Origin: Maniola hyperantus
Taxonomy: Eukaryota; Arthropoda; Insecta; Lepidoptera; Nymphalidae
Direction of reading: 5' to 3'
Length of the DNA stretch: 64,000 bases
Assembly: GCF_902806685.2 (NCBI RefSeq)
Contig: NC_048564.1
Coordinates: 17,422,418-17,486,417 of the forward strand
Every line of letters begins with the position of its first letter. Within the stretch, counting starts at the first letter, position 1. Position numbers and translations under genes: made by a program. The notes beneath the pieces are model-generated. The model made no database searches. It saw only the letters and a program-made list of their open reading frames with translations, and had not been told where the DNA came from. This document shows positions 23,302-33,001 of this stretch, piece by piece.

Positions 23302-25929
23302 CTACTTCTTAATATCCTTAATATGCCAAGTGCCTATTGGGTGGTTGTCAGCTACTCTAACTAGTTCATAAACCAAAGGTGACAAAACCTTGACAACCCT
23401 GCACTTTTCATACTTAGGTGCCAGCTTAGCTGCGAAAAAATTTGTAGCGTCGCTTTGTGGATAGGTCTTTTTCCACACTATATCCCCAACAGAATAGCTT
23501 GCAGACCTACGCCTTAAGTTGTAATGCGTTGCATACTCTGCATGAGCCTGAAACAAATTTCTCCTAACCTGACCAAATATGTCCTCCAAAGATCCAAACT
23601 TTCCTGCGTATTCCTCCCTTGGAATTCCGGCCTCGTACTCCTTATCCGTGTCCTTATAGAAGGAACCATTTAAGACCGGTTCTCTAGCGTGGACAAGGAA
23701 GAACGGGGAGAATCCAGTGGATTCATTAACCGCACTGTTTATGGCGAACTGGACCTTGTACAGGTTTTCGTCCCAGGACCTGTGGTTATCTTTCACAAAA
23801 GCGGCTACAGCAGTCATAACAACCTTATTGTACCTCTCAACAAGGTTAACTTGCGGAGTGTACAGTGGTGTGTAGTGTAATTTCGGAATATTATAACGCT
23901 TAATGAGATTACGGAATTCAGATCCTGTAAATTGGGACCCATTGTCCACAATCACAGTCTCTGGAACACTATGGTTCAAAAATACAAAATTCTCTAGCGC
24001 TTTAACAACAGCGGCACCTGTGGCACGCCGTAACGGAAACAACATTGTATATTTCGAAAAACAACACGTCACCACAAAAAGAAATGTAAATCCTGATTTA
24101 GACCTAGGCAAAGGTCCGACTAAATCAGCCGAAATGACCTGAAAAGGTCTCTCGCAGACTTTAGGCTTCCCTAGCAGACCTGGAGTGGCTGATGTCGTGT
24201 GTTTATACGCAGAGCAAGTATCACAATTCTTAACGTACTCAACCACGTCCTTATACATACCACGCCAAAAATATCTGAGGGATAATCTGCGATGAGTTTT
24301 GAACACACCAAAATGACCTGCAGTTGCATCTGCATGGTTTTGTTGCATAATTCTAAGGATGTCGTTCTTGTGGACTACCTCTTTCCAGTCGAACTCACTG
24401 AGAAGCTGGTATTTACATTTACTGTAACGATATAGTTTATCGTTCAAAATACAAAAATTCGGAAAATTTGCTGGATTGATTTTACAGCCATTAAATGTTT
24501 TGTCATACCAGTCATCTACCAAAACTTGTTGACTAGAGTTATCATTACGATCACCAACTACATCTACGTGTATGAGTCTCGACAAGGTATCCGGAACTAC
24601 ATTATCACAACCCTTCCTATGTTCGATAACAAAATTATACTGTGATAATCTACAACCCCATCTGGCGAGTCGTCCTGAGGGATTTTCTAAATTTAAGAAC
24701 CACTTTAGGGATGCATGGTCTGTGATAATTGTGACTGGCTTGGAACCAAAATAAGCCTGAAATTTCTCCACTGCAAAAATCACAGCTAGAGCCTCGCGTT
24801 CCGTCGCGCTGTAATTCCTTTCGTTTTTATTTAGGCTCCTACTGACATACGCAATGGGATGATCGCAACCATCGGTTTCTTGCGTTAGCATACCGCCAAC
24901 ACCATATGCAGAAGCATCACAATGTATTTTGAATGGTTTTTCAAAATTCGGTACCGCAAGAACAGGTGCGGTTACCAACGCATTCTTCAATGTATTAAAT
25001 GCTACCTCTGCCTGTTCGCTCCACTCAAATTTAGGTGCGTTCTTTCCTTTACTCGTTAGTCTATTGAGTGGTGCAGCGATGGTTGAAAAATTCCTAATAA
25101 AGCGCCTGTACCAAGAACAAGTGCCTAGGAAAATCTTTACCTCCTGTGCAGTTTTTGGGGTCGGAAAGTTCAAAACTGCGGCAACTTTTCCAGGATCTGT
25201 GCGTAAACCAAATTCATCCACTATATACCCTAAATATTTCAAAGAGTTTCGAAAAAAATTACATTTATCAAAATTTATGGATAGTTGAGCCATTTTTAGT
25301 TTATCCAGAACTCTGTTTAATAAAATTAAATGGGTTTCAAAATCAGCAGAACAAATAACAATATCATCTATATAACAAAATACTATTCCATTTTCAATAT
25401 CACTACAAAAATTTTGATTAAATAACTGGTCCATTAACCTCTGCTGTCGTGCTGGTGCACCGCATAGGCCAAACGGCATGACTTTAAATTTGAATAACCC
25501 TCTACCAGGAACTGTAAAACTGGTTTTTTCCTGAGAGTCGTTAGCTAACGGAATTTGCCAGAAACTTGAACTTAAATCAATCGATGATAAAAACCTTGCC
25601 TCTTTCAAGCTATCTAGAATTTGTGGAATGTACGGTATTGAGTATGAATCCCCCTTTGTCACTGAATTTAATTTCCTGCAATCTAGGCAAAATCTCCAGT
25701 CTCCATTTGCCTTTTTCACTAAAATTGCTGGGTTATTCCAAGGGCTTTCACTCGGAGTAACTACGTCCATTTCCAGCATCCTATCTAACTCTTTACTTAA
25801 AGCTTCCTTCTTTTCGGGAGAAAGTGGATATTGTTTTATTTTTATTGGCAAGGCATCACCGGTGTCAATAACATGTTCAATTAATTTTGTTCTACCCAAT
25901 CCAATTTTCTCTGAAGAAATATCTAAAAT
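23302..25929 (-). CDS. pol: Gypsy pol: reverse transcriptase, RNase H, integrase
   Basis: This frame of 875 codons encodes the replication enzymes. Reverse transcriptase comes first, with the catalytic YIDDIV motif and MPFGLCGAP. RNase H follows (HCDASAYGVGG, TEREALAV). Integrase then shows a zinc-binding HHCC region (HADATAGHFG ... CDTCSAYK), a DDE core (SADLVG, VDNGSQF and the E of NLVERYN), and a C-terminal GPY/F-like module (KLAPKYEKCRVVK). There is no chromodomain. The frame opens right after a stop at 25,930-25,932 and has no early ATG. It lies in -1 relative to the protease frame, which ends at 25,923, so pol must be reached from upstream translation by a frameshift, or the junction holds a 1-base lesion in a T run. 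All catalytic motifs look intact. Confidence 0.95.
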   Translation of the reverse strand: MLDISSEKIGLGRTKLIEHVIDTGDALPIKIKQYPLSPEKKEALSKELDRMLEMDVVTPSESPWNNPAILVKKANGDWRFCLDCRKLNSVTKGDSYSIPYIPQILDSLKEARFLSSIDLSSSFWQIPLANDSQEKTSFTVPGRGLFKFKVMPFGLCGAPARQQRLMDQLFNQNFCSDIENGIVFCYIDDIVICSADFETHLILLNRVLDKLKMAQLSINFDKCNFFRNSLKYLGYIVDEFGLRTDPGKVAAVLNFPTPKTAQEVKIFLGTCSWYRRFIRNFSTIAAPLNRLTSKGKNAPKFEWSEQAEVAFNTLKNALVTAPVLAVPNFEKPFKIHCDASAYGVGGMLTQETDGCDHPIAYVSRSLNKNERNYSATEREALAVIFAVEKFQAYFGSKPVTIITDHASLKWFLNLENPSGRLARWGCRLSQYNFVIEHRKGCDNVVPDTLSRLIHVDVVGDRNDNSSQQVLVDDWYDKTFNGCKINPANFPNFCILNDKLYRYSKCKYQLLSEFDWKEVVHKNDILRIMQQNHADATAGHFGVFKTHRRLSLRYFWRGMYKDVVEYVKNCDTCSAYKHTTSATPGLLGKPKVCERPFQVISADLVGPLPRSKSGFTFLFVVTCCFSKYTMLFPLRRATGAAVVKALENFVFLNHSVPETVIVDNGSQFTGSEFRNLIKRYNIPKLHYTPLYTPQVNLVERYNKVVMTAVAAFVKDNHRSWDENLYKVQFAINSAVNESTGFSPFFLVHAREPVLNGSFYKDTDKEYEAGIPREEYAGKFGSLEDIFGQVRRNLFQAHAEYATHYNLRRRSASYSVGDIVWKKTYPQSDATNFFAAKLAPKYEKCRVVKVLSPLVYELVRVADNHPIGTWHIKDIKK

Positions 25930-26489
25930 TTATTTACTACAGACTGGGCTAATTCTTTCTGTTGAGATGATAAGTTTTCAAAAGAAGTGATGGTATGAAT
26001 TTGTTTATTATCAATCGCACAAATATTGTAAAATTGAGAAGGTGCCTTAATTAATTCTAAATTATCAAAAATGCCAGGGGCTAACTGAAATGTTTTCCAA
26101 AAGTCACAGCCAAAAATAACATCCGCTATTATAGAGGGTACTACAAAAAATTTTATTATGTGAGTTACGGAATTATAAGTAATCGGAATAAACATATAAC
26201 CCATGCAATCAAGTTTGTCTCCATTTGCCACTGAAAATGTGGTATCAATACTGCTATGCAATTTATAACCGAATCTCAAAAAAACCTTGTGCGCCTGGTT
26301 ACCCAAAATTGACGCGCAAGCACCGGAATCTAGTAAACCTGTAATCTCAAAACCGTCAACAAAAACCTTTAAATGTGGCCTAAAGTCTCGTTTATCCACT
26401 GAATACAGAACTGTGTCAGGTAAAAGGGATGTTTTGTTGTTAATGACCAAGTTCTTTACTTGTGTCTCTGCACAGTTCTTACTAATTAG
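25923..26489 (-). CDS. pro: Gypsy protease
   Basis: A retropepsin-type aspartic protease that would cleave the Gag and Gag-Pol polyproteins. The active-site signature LLDSGACASILG lies within the first third. A conserved VIFGCDFW-type segment follows, matching the ILG/IIG region near the end of retroviral-like proteases. The frame is -1 relative to gag and opens at the slippery heptamer directly before the gag stop. No ATG is needed, which is why I start it at the frameshift site. It ends at TAG 25,923-25,925, a few bases before the pol frame becomes the open one. Confidence 0.85.
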   Translation of the reverse strand, partial: LISKNCAETQVKNLVINNKTSLLPDTVLYSVDKRDFRPHLKVFVDGFEITGLLDSGACASILGNQAHKVFLRFGYKLHSSIDTTFSVANGDKLDCMGYMFIPITYNSVTHIIKFFVVPSIIADVIFGCDFWKTFQLAPGIFDNLELIKAPSQFYNICAIDNKQIHTITSFENLSSQQKELAQSVVNKF

Positions 26490-27754
26490 TTTTTTGAATT
26501 TTTGTCCGGAGCGGGTTTACTAATCGCCTTTTTACTACAACTTGGACATGTCTTTACTGTAAAGTTCTGACGTCCACACGAAAAACATCTAATAAATTTC
26601 GGAACTGTCCTGCAAAATTTAAAGGAATGGTTACCCTTGCCGCACTTGTAACATAGTTGTTTATTTGTTTTCGAAAAATCAGTGCCTTTACTTGTATCAA
26701 CCTTAGGTGCAGGTGTGACTGAAAGTGTGTTTATCTGTTTTGTCACTTGTTTGTAAGCAAACTCTGAACTTAAAGTTGCCTTACTGTTAGTAGGCTCAGA
26801 AAATAAGGCGGAACGCTGCCTCGCAGCCTCTAGTTTGCGACACTTTTCCTTCAACATTGCGACAGACTTAATGTCAACAAGAGCTAATTGTTCTGAGTAA
26901 AAAGGGCGAATATTATGTAATAAAATTTGTAACTTTTGTTCTTCGGAAAGTGGTGTTGACAACCTTGAAAACATGCCAAACATTACAGCGAAATAGATAG
27001 ACACAGGTTCTTCAGAGCCTTGTGTTCTTGCTCGAATTTCACCTAGCAACCTGTAGTCATAATCTACTGCATCAAATTCCTCTAAAAATAAAGTTTTCAA
27101 TTCTGACCAAGACGAAACTTGACATTTGTTGCCTCTGTACCATAACAATGCTCGGCCTGTAAAAAGATGAAATGCAGAAACAAATAATTTTCCATCTGAA
27201 ACGCCATAAGATCTTTTATATTCCTCAACGCGTTCGATGAAACTGCGCGGATCACCCTGTCCGTTGAAATGTAACTTCCACTTGGCAACATTTTTATCAC
27301 CAGTGCAGTCAACGGCGGTACTCTCGGAATCCAGTGATTCGTCGTGAGACGACTCATTGTCAGCATCTAATCTGGAAATCAAACTCTGCAACTTTGTATG
27401 TAATTCACTCTTCCTACTTATTAAGCTGAGTTCGGAACACTGTATTCTCAAAATTCTAAAGTACAAATGTGAAGCTAAAGCTTTAGACCTACAGAGGGCA
27501 TGTCTATCTTTAGTGTCAGAACACTTTTTTAATAAATCTTCTAAGTCTTGAAGTTTTTTAGTAATAACCCCTAACTCACTTTCAGAAGAGAAATCTGTCT
27601 CTAAAATTGATTCAGAAGGAATTTCCTGAATTAATTGTTTTAACTGTTTCTTTAAACCTAGCACTGTAGGTGCTGGAGTTTCGGAACGAATGGATACCTC
27701 ATAACACAATTCGTCCTTCAAAAGTGAATGAAACTGGGCAAAAGTCTGTTCCAT
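26486..27754 (-). CDS. gag: Gypsy Gag polyprotein
   Basis: 422 residues, starting with ATG at 27,754 (MEQTFAQFHSLL). The N-terminal half is rich in charged helices. The central part has the capsid-like signature WKLHFNGQGDPRSFIERVEEY followed by ALLWYRGN, which resembles the retrotransposon gag domain. The C-terminus carries a zinc knuckle CYKCGKGNHSFKFC (C-x2-C-x4-H-x4-C) and a second, related motif CFSCGRQNFTVKTC in which the histidine position is Phe. Gag forms the virus-like particle and packages element RNA. It is the first ORF after about 1.2 kb of leader, and translation continues into protease by -1 frameshifting at its last codons. Confidence 0.93.
   Translation of the reverse strand: MEQTFAQFHSLLKDELCYEVSIRSETPAPTVLGLKKQLKQLIQEIPSESILETDFSSESELGVITKKLQDLEDLLKKCSDTKDRHALCRSKALASHLYFRILRIQCSELSLISRKSELHTKLQSLISRLDADNESSHDESLDSESTAVDCTGDKNVAKWKLHFNGQGDPRSFIERVEEYKRSYGVSDGKLFVSAFHLFTGRALLWYRGNKCQVSSWSELKTLFLEEFDAVDYDYRLLGEIRARTQGSEEPVSIYFAVMFGMFSRLSTPLSEEQKLQILLHNIRPFYSEQLALVDIKSVAMLKEKCRKLEAARQRSALFSEPTNSKATLSSEFAYKQVTKQINTLSVTPAPKVDTSKGTDFSKTNKQLCYKCGKGNHSFKFCRTVPKFIRCFSCGRQNFTVKTCPSCSKKAISKPAPDKNSKN
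26489..26495 (-). promoter_or_regulatory. Programmed -1 frameshift slippery site (A AAA AAC) between gag and pro
   Basis: On the minus strand, read in the gag frame, the heptamer A AAA AAC sits immediately before the gag stop TAA (26,486-26,488). This is a canonical X XXY YYZ slippery sequence in the correct phase, and the protease frame is exactly -1 from gag. I did not identify a downstream pseudoknot. Confidence 0.8.
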
Positions 27755-28911
27755 TGTGTTAAGTCAAAACACATTTAACAAAATATCGAGCTTGTGTAAC
27801 TGTCTATGTTTAGCCTTATACAAATTGGTTAAACACAAACACAAAAGAAGTTATTTAAACTATTAAATATACACAAGCAAAATACACAACAAAAACAATA
27901 TTCTTAAGTCTATCCTAACTTATTTTATCAATTATGTTCCTATTCCAAAATATTGTTAATAATACAAGCACATATTATTACTATAGTAAACAAAATATAA
28001 CAAAATAAAACTTCCCGAAATTGAATAAATGATTGTAAGGTGCAGTATCACCTTTATGAGTACACAGTGTGTTACAACCTTTACAATTACAAAAGTAAAC
28101 AGGCAACAAAGTTGCAATGAACTCTGAATAGCATATTATCTTTAAAAAAAAAACAAAGAGATTGTGCAATGGTTTGATGACTGTTACTTTACACTTTTAA
28201 CACATAACCTAAAATACAACAAAATCTGTTTCTAAATGTCACTTTAAACTACCAGCATTCAATTAAACTTAACATGTTTTGTGTGTGAAGTAGCTTTTAT
28301 CATAACCTTAACACAGCTCTAAACAAAATTTCAACAAAATAATGAAGTATCAAGTCACTGACAAAAAAATTGTTCATAACTTCATACTTGAACTTAATGT
28401 AATCTCTGAATATAGTTTATATATTTAGTTTCACAAGTTGTAACTCTTAGTATTTATAAATGTAAGTGTGTAACTAGTTAACAGCACATAGCGTTTCAAA
28501 ACTTTAATTATACTAAGTTACCGGAATTTTCAAACATAAGATGTACTTACTATTGAAAGCAATACCCAACAACAACTCAGTTAAGCAATGTTTATTACTA
28601 AACTGAAGGCAAACATTCACTTATACACCTCCAAGGTAAGTCAAATAACATAATTGAACGGCATAAGCACCATTTATAATGTGTTAATTAAATAAGAAAA
28701 AAAAACCAATGTTGGACTATACTCAGAAAATTACTTAAACTATCAAACAAAATTTCTAACTATTAGTTATTATTTAGTTAGTTAACCATAAAAAACAGCT
28801 TAGTGCTCTTTGCAATGTGTCACTACTTAGAAAATTGTACAATCAGCGGAGTACATTTCATAAAATTCACAAAATTTCTCAAAATATACTGAAATAACTA
28901 TATAAAAAAAA
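27755..28911 (-). other. Gypsy 5' leader
   Basis: About 1.16 kb of AT-rich sequence between the primer binding site and the gag ATG. No ORF of note. A packaging signal would be expected here but cannot be pointed to. Confidence 0.7.
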
Positions 28912-28924
28912 CGTTCGGGCGCCA
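28912..28924 (-). promoter_or_regulatory. Primer binding site, tRNA-Lys type
   Basis: Two bases inside the 5' LTR the minus strand reads TGGCGCCCGAACG. Its first 12 bases are complementary to the 3' end of lysine tRNA, as used by several retroelements. It primes minus-strand DNA synthesis. Confidence 0.85.
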
Positions 28925-28926
28925 TT

Positions 28927-30337
28927 TGTAAGGGTGGTAAATCGGGCGGAATAGAAATATACCCGGATACGGAATAATCTACCACCTTACAAAGATTAGA
29001 GGAAAAAAATAATTTTAATTTACTTTACTTGATCTATCTACCTAGTAAAGAATAGAAGCTAGCCGTCGACTCCCTTGTAATGCATATGAGGTGTTATAAA
29101 TGAAATTTGCTAGATGTTAGGCAAAATTGTTTTTAATGTAACTTTTACCGGGGTCGCTTAATACAGAATGATGGCTAATAATGCTTAGTTATTCTAGCTT
29201 AATGCCAAGACTTAATTTAGATACATTAGAATGACTTAGGTAGATAGTACATAAGATCTATGTTTTAAATTTAAGATGCCATTGGCATGGAATAGACAAT
29301 GACACAGTAAAATTCATAAAATTGTTTCAAAATAAAAGCTCAGTAGTAAAGACAGGGTTCTTACTGTACACATACACTAAGAAGGTTCACTAAACTGTTG
29401 CAGGATACAAACAGTTGCTTACTTGTAGGTGCGAAGACTGCAAGGTAGCTGGACGGCATCGGCCAAGATCCAAAACTCAATTTATTTGATTCTTCACAAC
29501 CGAAATGTTTCATTACAAAGATTTTCACCAAGTCTTATCCATAGCAATTAAGTTGTCAACGTGAATGTGCAAAAGAAATAAATACGAAAACCGAAAACTA
29601 AAAACGGAAACGCAAACGGAAAACGGAAAACTGAAGCTAAACGTAAAACGTAAACGTAAACCCTATTGAACTCCTGGCCACCAATGGTTTTCAGAAGTCC
29701 ACCCACAACCCATTATCCTCATTTATTTGGGAAGTTAAAATAACTGGAACTGAAAGAAATCATGAGATTAGGATTTTCTCTAACCAAACCGCCATTTTGT
29801 CGAATCCACATTACTTGATTTTTCACTCACCATAACTGATGAAACATTGAAAATACGTTAGGATGACTAAAATTTATGACTATTGTATTTTTCCAGGCGA
29901 AGCCATGGGCGAAGAGAAGTGAGATTTTCCTGGAACGAAAAAAATTCGTCTTCACATGTTGACTCCAGGAAAATTCTAAATCTCATCAATCGGTGTTGCC
30001 AGACGCAACCCGAGTGTGGCCGCTCTCATTTAGTTTGATCATGAAGCCAATTCATTTTTGAATATTTGCGGAACCTAAGGATATATTATAAGAACCGTTT
30101 TGTTAATGACTTAACAATAAACAAATGATATTATGGTTTTATTTAATTATTTTGTTTTATTTTTACGACAATTGACAACGAAGCAAACGCCATCTATTGT
30201 GGCTCGAATGAACTCTGAACATCGACCCACGCGTAGTTCTGCACCTTGATGCTAGGTGGCACCAACATACTTTGAACAAAATAGATTTTAATTAAAAGCG
30301 AAACGCTAATTAGTAGTTCAAAATTTACAACGTCACA
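28927..30337 (-). repeat. 5' LTR of the Gypsy element
   Basis: Direct repeat of 21,067-22,477 at a constant offset of 7,860 bp. It should contain the element promoter. I cannot fix a TATA box or initiator with confidence. Confidence 0.95.
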
Positions 30338-30597
30338 GTGCCATTTTGTTTGTTCTATAACCCTGTCCATACGAAGTAATAAGTCAATGGTGGCCACACA
30401 TTTATTTATATTTTAAAAGCAAAACAAACTTGTATAGTATTGGTGCTGATTGTGAGCGCAAATAAGTTTTAGAGTAAGTATTCACATCTATTTCTTACCA
30501 ATAATTAAGGAAAACACAGACAAACCCAATTTAATGTGGAACTGTGAAACTTTAGGTGCCAGTCGTGAGCCTATTGTTTTTTTATTATTATTTATAA

Positions 30598-30790
30598 CTA
30601 GATGATGCCCGCGACTTCGTCCGCGTAGATTTAGTATTTCGAAAATCCCATGGAAGCTCTTTGAATTTCTGCGATAAAAAGTAGCCTATGTCCTTCCCCG
30701 GAATGCAAGCTATCTCTGTACCAAATTTCGTCAAAGTCGGTTGAACGGATGGGCCGTGAAAAGCTAGCAGACAGACATACAGACAGATAG

Positions 30791-30824
<34 letters not shown>

Positions 30825-30853
30825 ACACTTTCGCATTTATAATATTAGTATGG
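30598..30853 (-). mobile_element. Helitron-like non-autonomous element (class A)
   Basis: Read on the minus strand, it begins near atccatactaatattataa and runs through gcgaaagtgtg, a (GTCT)n microsatellite, and a gaaatttggtacagag-type block. It ends with a GCGG-containing hairpin and CTAG followed by T. The CTAG terminus and hairpin are Helitron features, and this is one of the commonest lepidopteran repeats. No protein is encoded. Confidence 0.7.
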
Positions 30854-31130
30854 ATTATTATTATTCCGATGTTTGATAGTTAAATTTTGTTAGAAATAGA
30901 ATCTGTAGGTTCAATAGATAGTTAAATTAAATATTAATAGTCTAATTATTAATAATAAGAATAATATGTTCTATAAATCTGAAATTGGTAACAATAAGGC
31001 ACGAATAAGCCACCGTCTACACTGGCGCTTTTCTAACGCGCTGTAATAATGCGTCCGTGTGAACGAGACTTTCTCTGATATAATTAGTTTACAACACAGA
31101 ACGCACTAAACTGTTAATTGCTCTTCGAGA

Positions 31131-31413
31131 TCAAATCGGAAATGAGGAGATCTGTAGGAGAACTAGAGTAACCGACATAGCTCAACAGGTTGTGAAGCTG
31201 AAGTGACAAGGGGCAGGGCTCAAGGCGCTGGAATGGTGACCTCGCACCGGAAGACGCAGCGTTAGAAGACCCCCCACTAAGTGGATGGACGACATCAGAC
31301 GAGTCGCAGGGAGTCGCTGGATTCAGGCAGCACGAGACCGTGGCGTGTGGAAGTCCCTACAAGGAACCTATGTCCAGCAGTGGACGTCTATCGGTTGATG
31401 ATGATGATGATGA
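31131..31413 (+). mobile_element. RTE-type LINE 3' end with (GAT)n tail
   Basis: Decayed reading frames still contain segments such as RRPP, KWMDDIRRVAGSRWIQAA and VWKSLQGTYVQQW. I recognise these as the C-terminus of the insect endonuclease-reverse transcriptase of an RTE-like LINE. It ends in a short GAT repeat, the usual tail. The same region recurs at 44,215-44,411 (-), 47,418-47,593 (+) and 58,467-58,566 (+). It is a 5'-truncated pseudogene. Confidence 0.75.
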
Positions 31414-32219
31414 CGAAGCATACAGAGGGACAGACGGCGGGAAGCGACTTTGTTGTATACTATGTAGAGATGTACGGGAAGAATCCAGTTACAGATTTAT
31501 AATAAGTTTAGATGTTAAGCTTTTGTTATACCAAAAAAATTGTACGTATTAATAAATAAGCAAATCAAATTTTGCACAGTTAAGTATATAGGTAATTATA
31601 TTATTTCCGAAACTTAAGTCTTCTAAAGTAGTAGTCATTTTGCATAATATGTACACGAAAAAAAATATTATTTACTTAAGTAGTTAAGGCGTACAATTAT
31701 TTTATGTCATATATTTTATGCAATGTTTCCGTAGATTTTTTAACACCTATTTTTTACTTTTTGTGAAATCTAATGAATATGAATATGAATATTTTTTAAT
31801 TACCAGAATTTTTACATTTGACTTCAATGGAGTACCTACTGGCCCTTAAATTTAGAGTTCCCGTATCTTAGGGGCCAATCCAGATCTTCAATAATCCAGA
31901 CTCCTTATTCTCTATGGCATTCAAGTTTGTGAGTGCGTCACATTATGCAGTTCTCTTCTACAGAGCCGTCATATAATTTTATTTTATTTTAATTATAGTG
32001 CATATATTTTGAGATCTCACTTGCCATTTTAGAATTTTATTTTATACATTTTAAAATAAGGACTAATCGTACTTTTAACATGACAGTTGACACATAGAGC
32101 TAAAATGGCGAGTGAGTTCTCAAAATGTTTGCATATAAGTACGAAGTTGCGATATTTGCTTCGATTGTCGAAATATTAGTTACCAAAAATTTTCTAGTTC
32201 CGTTTATATTGTTAAACAT
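31414..32219. other. AT-rich spacer, no gene recognised
   Basis: About 800 bp with many stops in all frames and no repeat ends that I can identify. Confidence 0.5.
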
Positions 32220-33001
32220 TAAAGACCGGTTTCACAACCACCAGTAAACTTTATCTAAACATTATCCGCGTAATAAAATTAGTATACCGCCCTCTCTGTC
32301 ATTTGTATGGGTACGTAACAGAGAGAGCGCTATACTAACTTATACGCAAAATGAAGTTAGTATAGCTCTCTCTTTGTCATTTGTATGGGTACGTAACAGA
32401 GAGAGAGCTATACTAACTTATACGCAAAATGAAGTTAGTATAGCGCTCTCTTTGTCATTTGTATGGGTACGTAACAGAGAGAGCGCTATACTAACTTATA
32501 CGCAAAATGAAGTTAGTATAGCCCTCTCTTTGTCATTTGTATGGGTACGTAACAGAGAGAGCGCTATACTAACTTATACGCAAAATGAAGTTAGTATAGC
32601 TCTCTCTTTGTCATTTGTATGGGTACGTAACAGAGAGAGCGCTATACTAACTTATACGCAAAATGAAGTTAGTATAGCTCTCTCTTTGTCATTTGTATGG
32701 GTACGTAACAGAGAGAGCGCCATACTAACTTATACGCAAAATGAAGTTAGTATAGCTCTCTCTTTGTCATTTGTATGGGTACGTAACAGAGAGAGCGCTA
32801 TACTAACTTATACGCAAAATGAAGTTAGTATAGCGCTCTCTATGTCATTTGTATGGGATTAGGATGAGAGAGCGCTATATTAACTTTATTCCCCGGATAG
32901 GATATAACGAGTAAGACATTTTCATGTTTCCCAAGACAAAAACTGTGATAACGTCATTTTTATTCGTTAGATAAAATGTGGCGGTTGTGAAACAGGGCCT
33001 A
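32220..33001. mobile_element. MITE with expanded internal palindromic array
   Basis: The outer ends form inverted repeats of about 35 bp. The left end carries ggtttcacaaccacc and ttatctaa, and the right end carries the complement (ttagataaaa ... ggcggttgtgaaac). The element is 782 bp, flanked by TA-rich sequence (taaa on both sides). It is non-coding. Most of its interior is the 78-bp tandem array listed separately. MITEs ending in this tttcacaaccgcc-type repeat are common in Lepidoptera. Confidence 0.75.
32272..32880. repeat. Tandem array of a 78-bp palindromic unit
   Basis: The marker gtatgg recurs at 32,304, 32,383, 32,461, 32,539, 32,617, 32,695, 32,773 and 32,851, a period of 78 bp (one step of 79). 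There are seven good copies and one degraded copy. Each unit is itself an inverted repeat: gttagtatagcgctctct is followed about 24 bp later by its complement, so every copy can fold into a hairpin. Because 78 is a multiple of 3, one frame stays open for 162 codons as an artefact. Confidence 0.95.

Larger units (their letters stand above)
21067..30337 (-). mobile_element. Complete Ty3/Gypsy-type LTR retrotransposon, 9.27 kb
   Basis: Two 1,411-bp direct repeats (21,067-22,477 and 28,927-30,337) flank a 6.45-kb interior with gag, protease and pol in the usual order on the minus strand. A tRNA-Lys-type primer binding site lies inside the 5' LTR and a polypurine tract inside the 3' LTR. The host sequence gtgc occurs on both sides (21,063-21,066 and 30,338-30,341) as a 4-bp target duplication. 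I find only two LTR-LTR mismatches (at 21,077/28,937 and in acattt/acagtt near 21,554/29,414), so the insertion is recent. There is no envelope-like ORF. The order RT, RNase H, integrase places it in Ty3/Gypsy (Metaviridae). The clade is unassigned. Confidence 0.96.

Noticed and set aside
24929..25990. Plus-strand ORFs inside the pol region
   Set aside because: They lie antisense to the intact reverse transcriptase and are shadows of it.
31281..31552. Small plus-strand genes near 31.3 kb
   Set aside because: They are frames within the decayed RTE-type LINE tail.
32374..32862. 162-codon ORF with a 26-residue repeat
   Set aside because: It arises because the 78-bp palindromic unit is a multiple of 3. 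The array lies inside a MITE, so this is not a protein gene.
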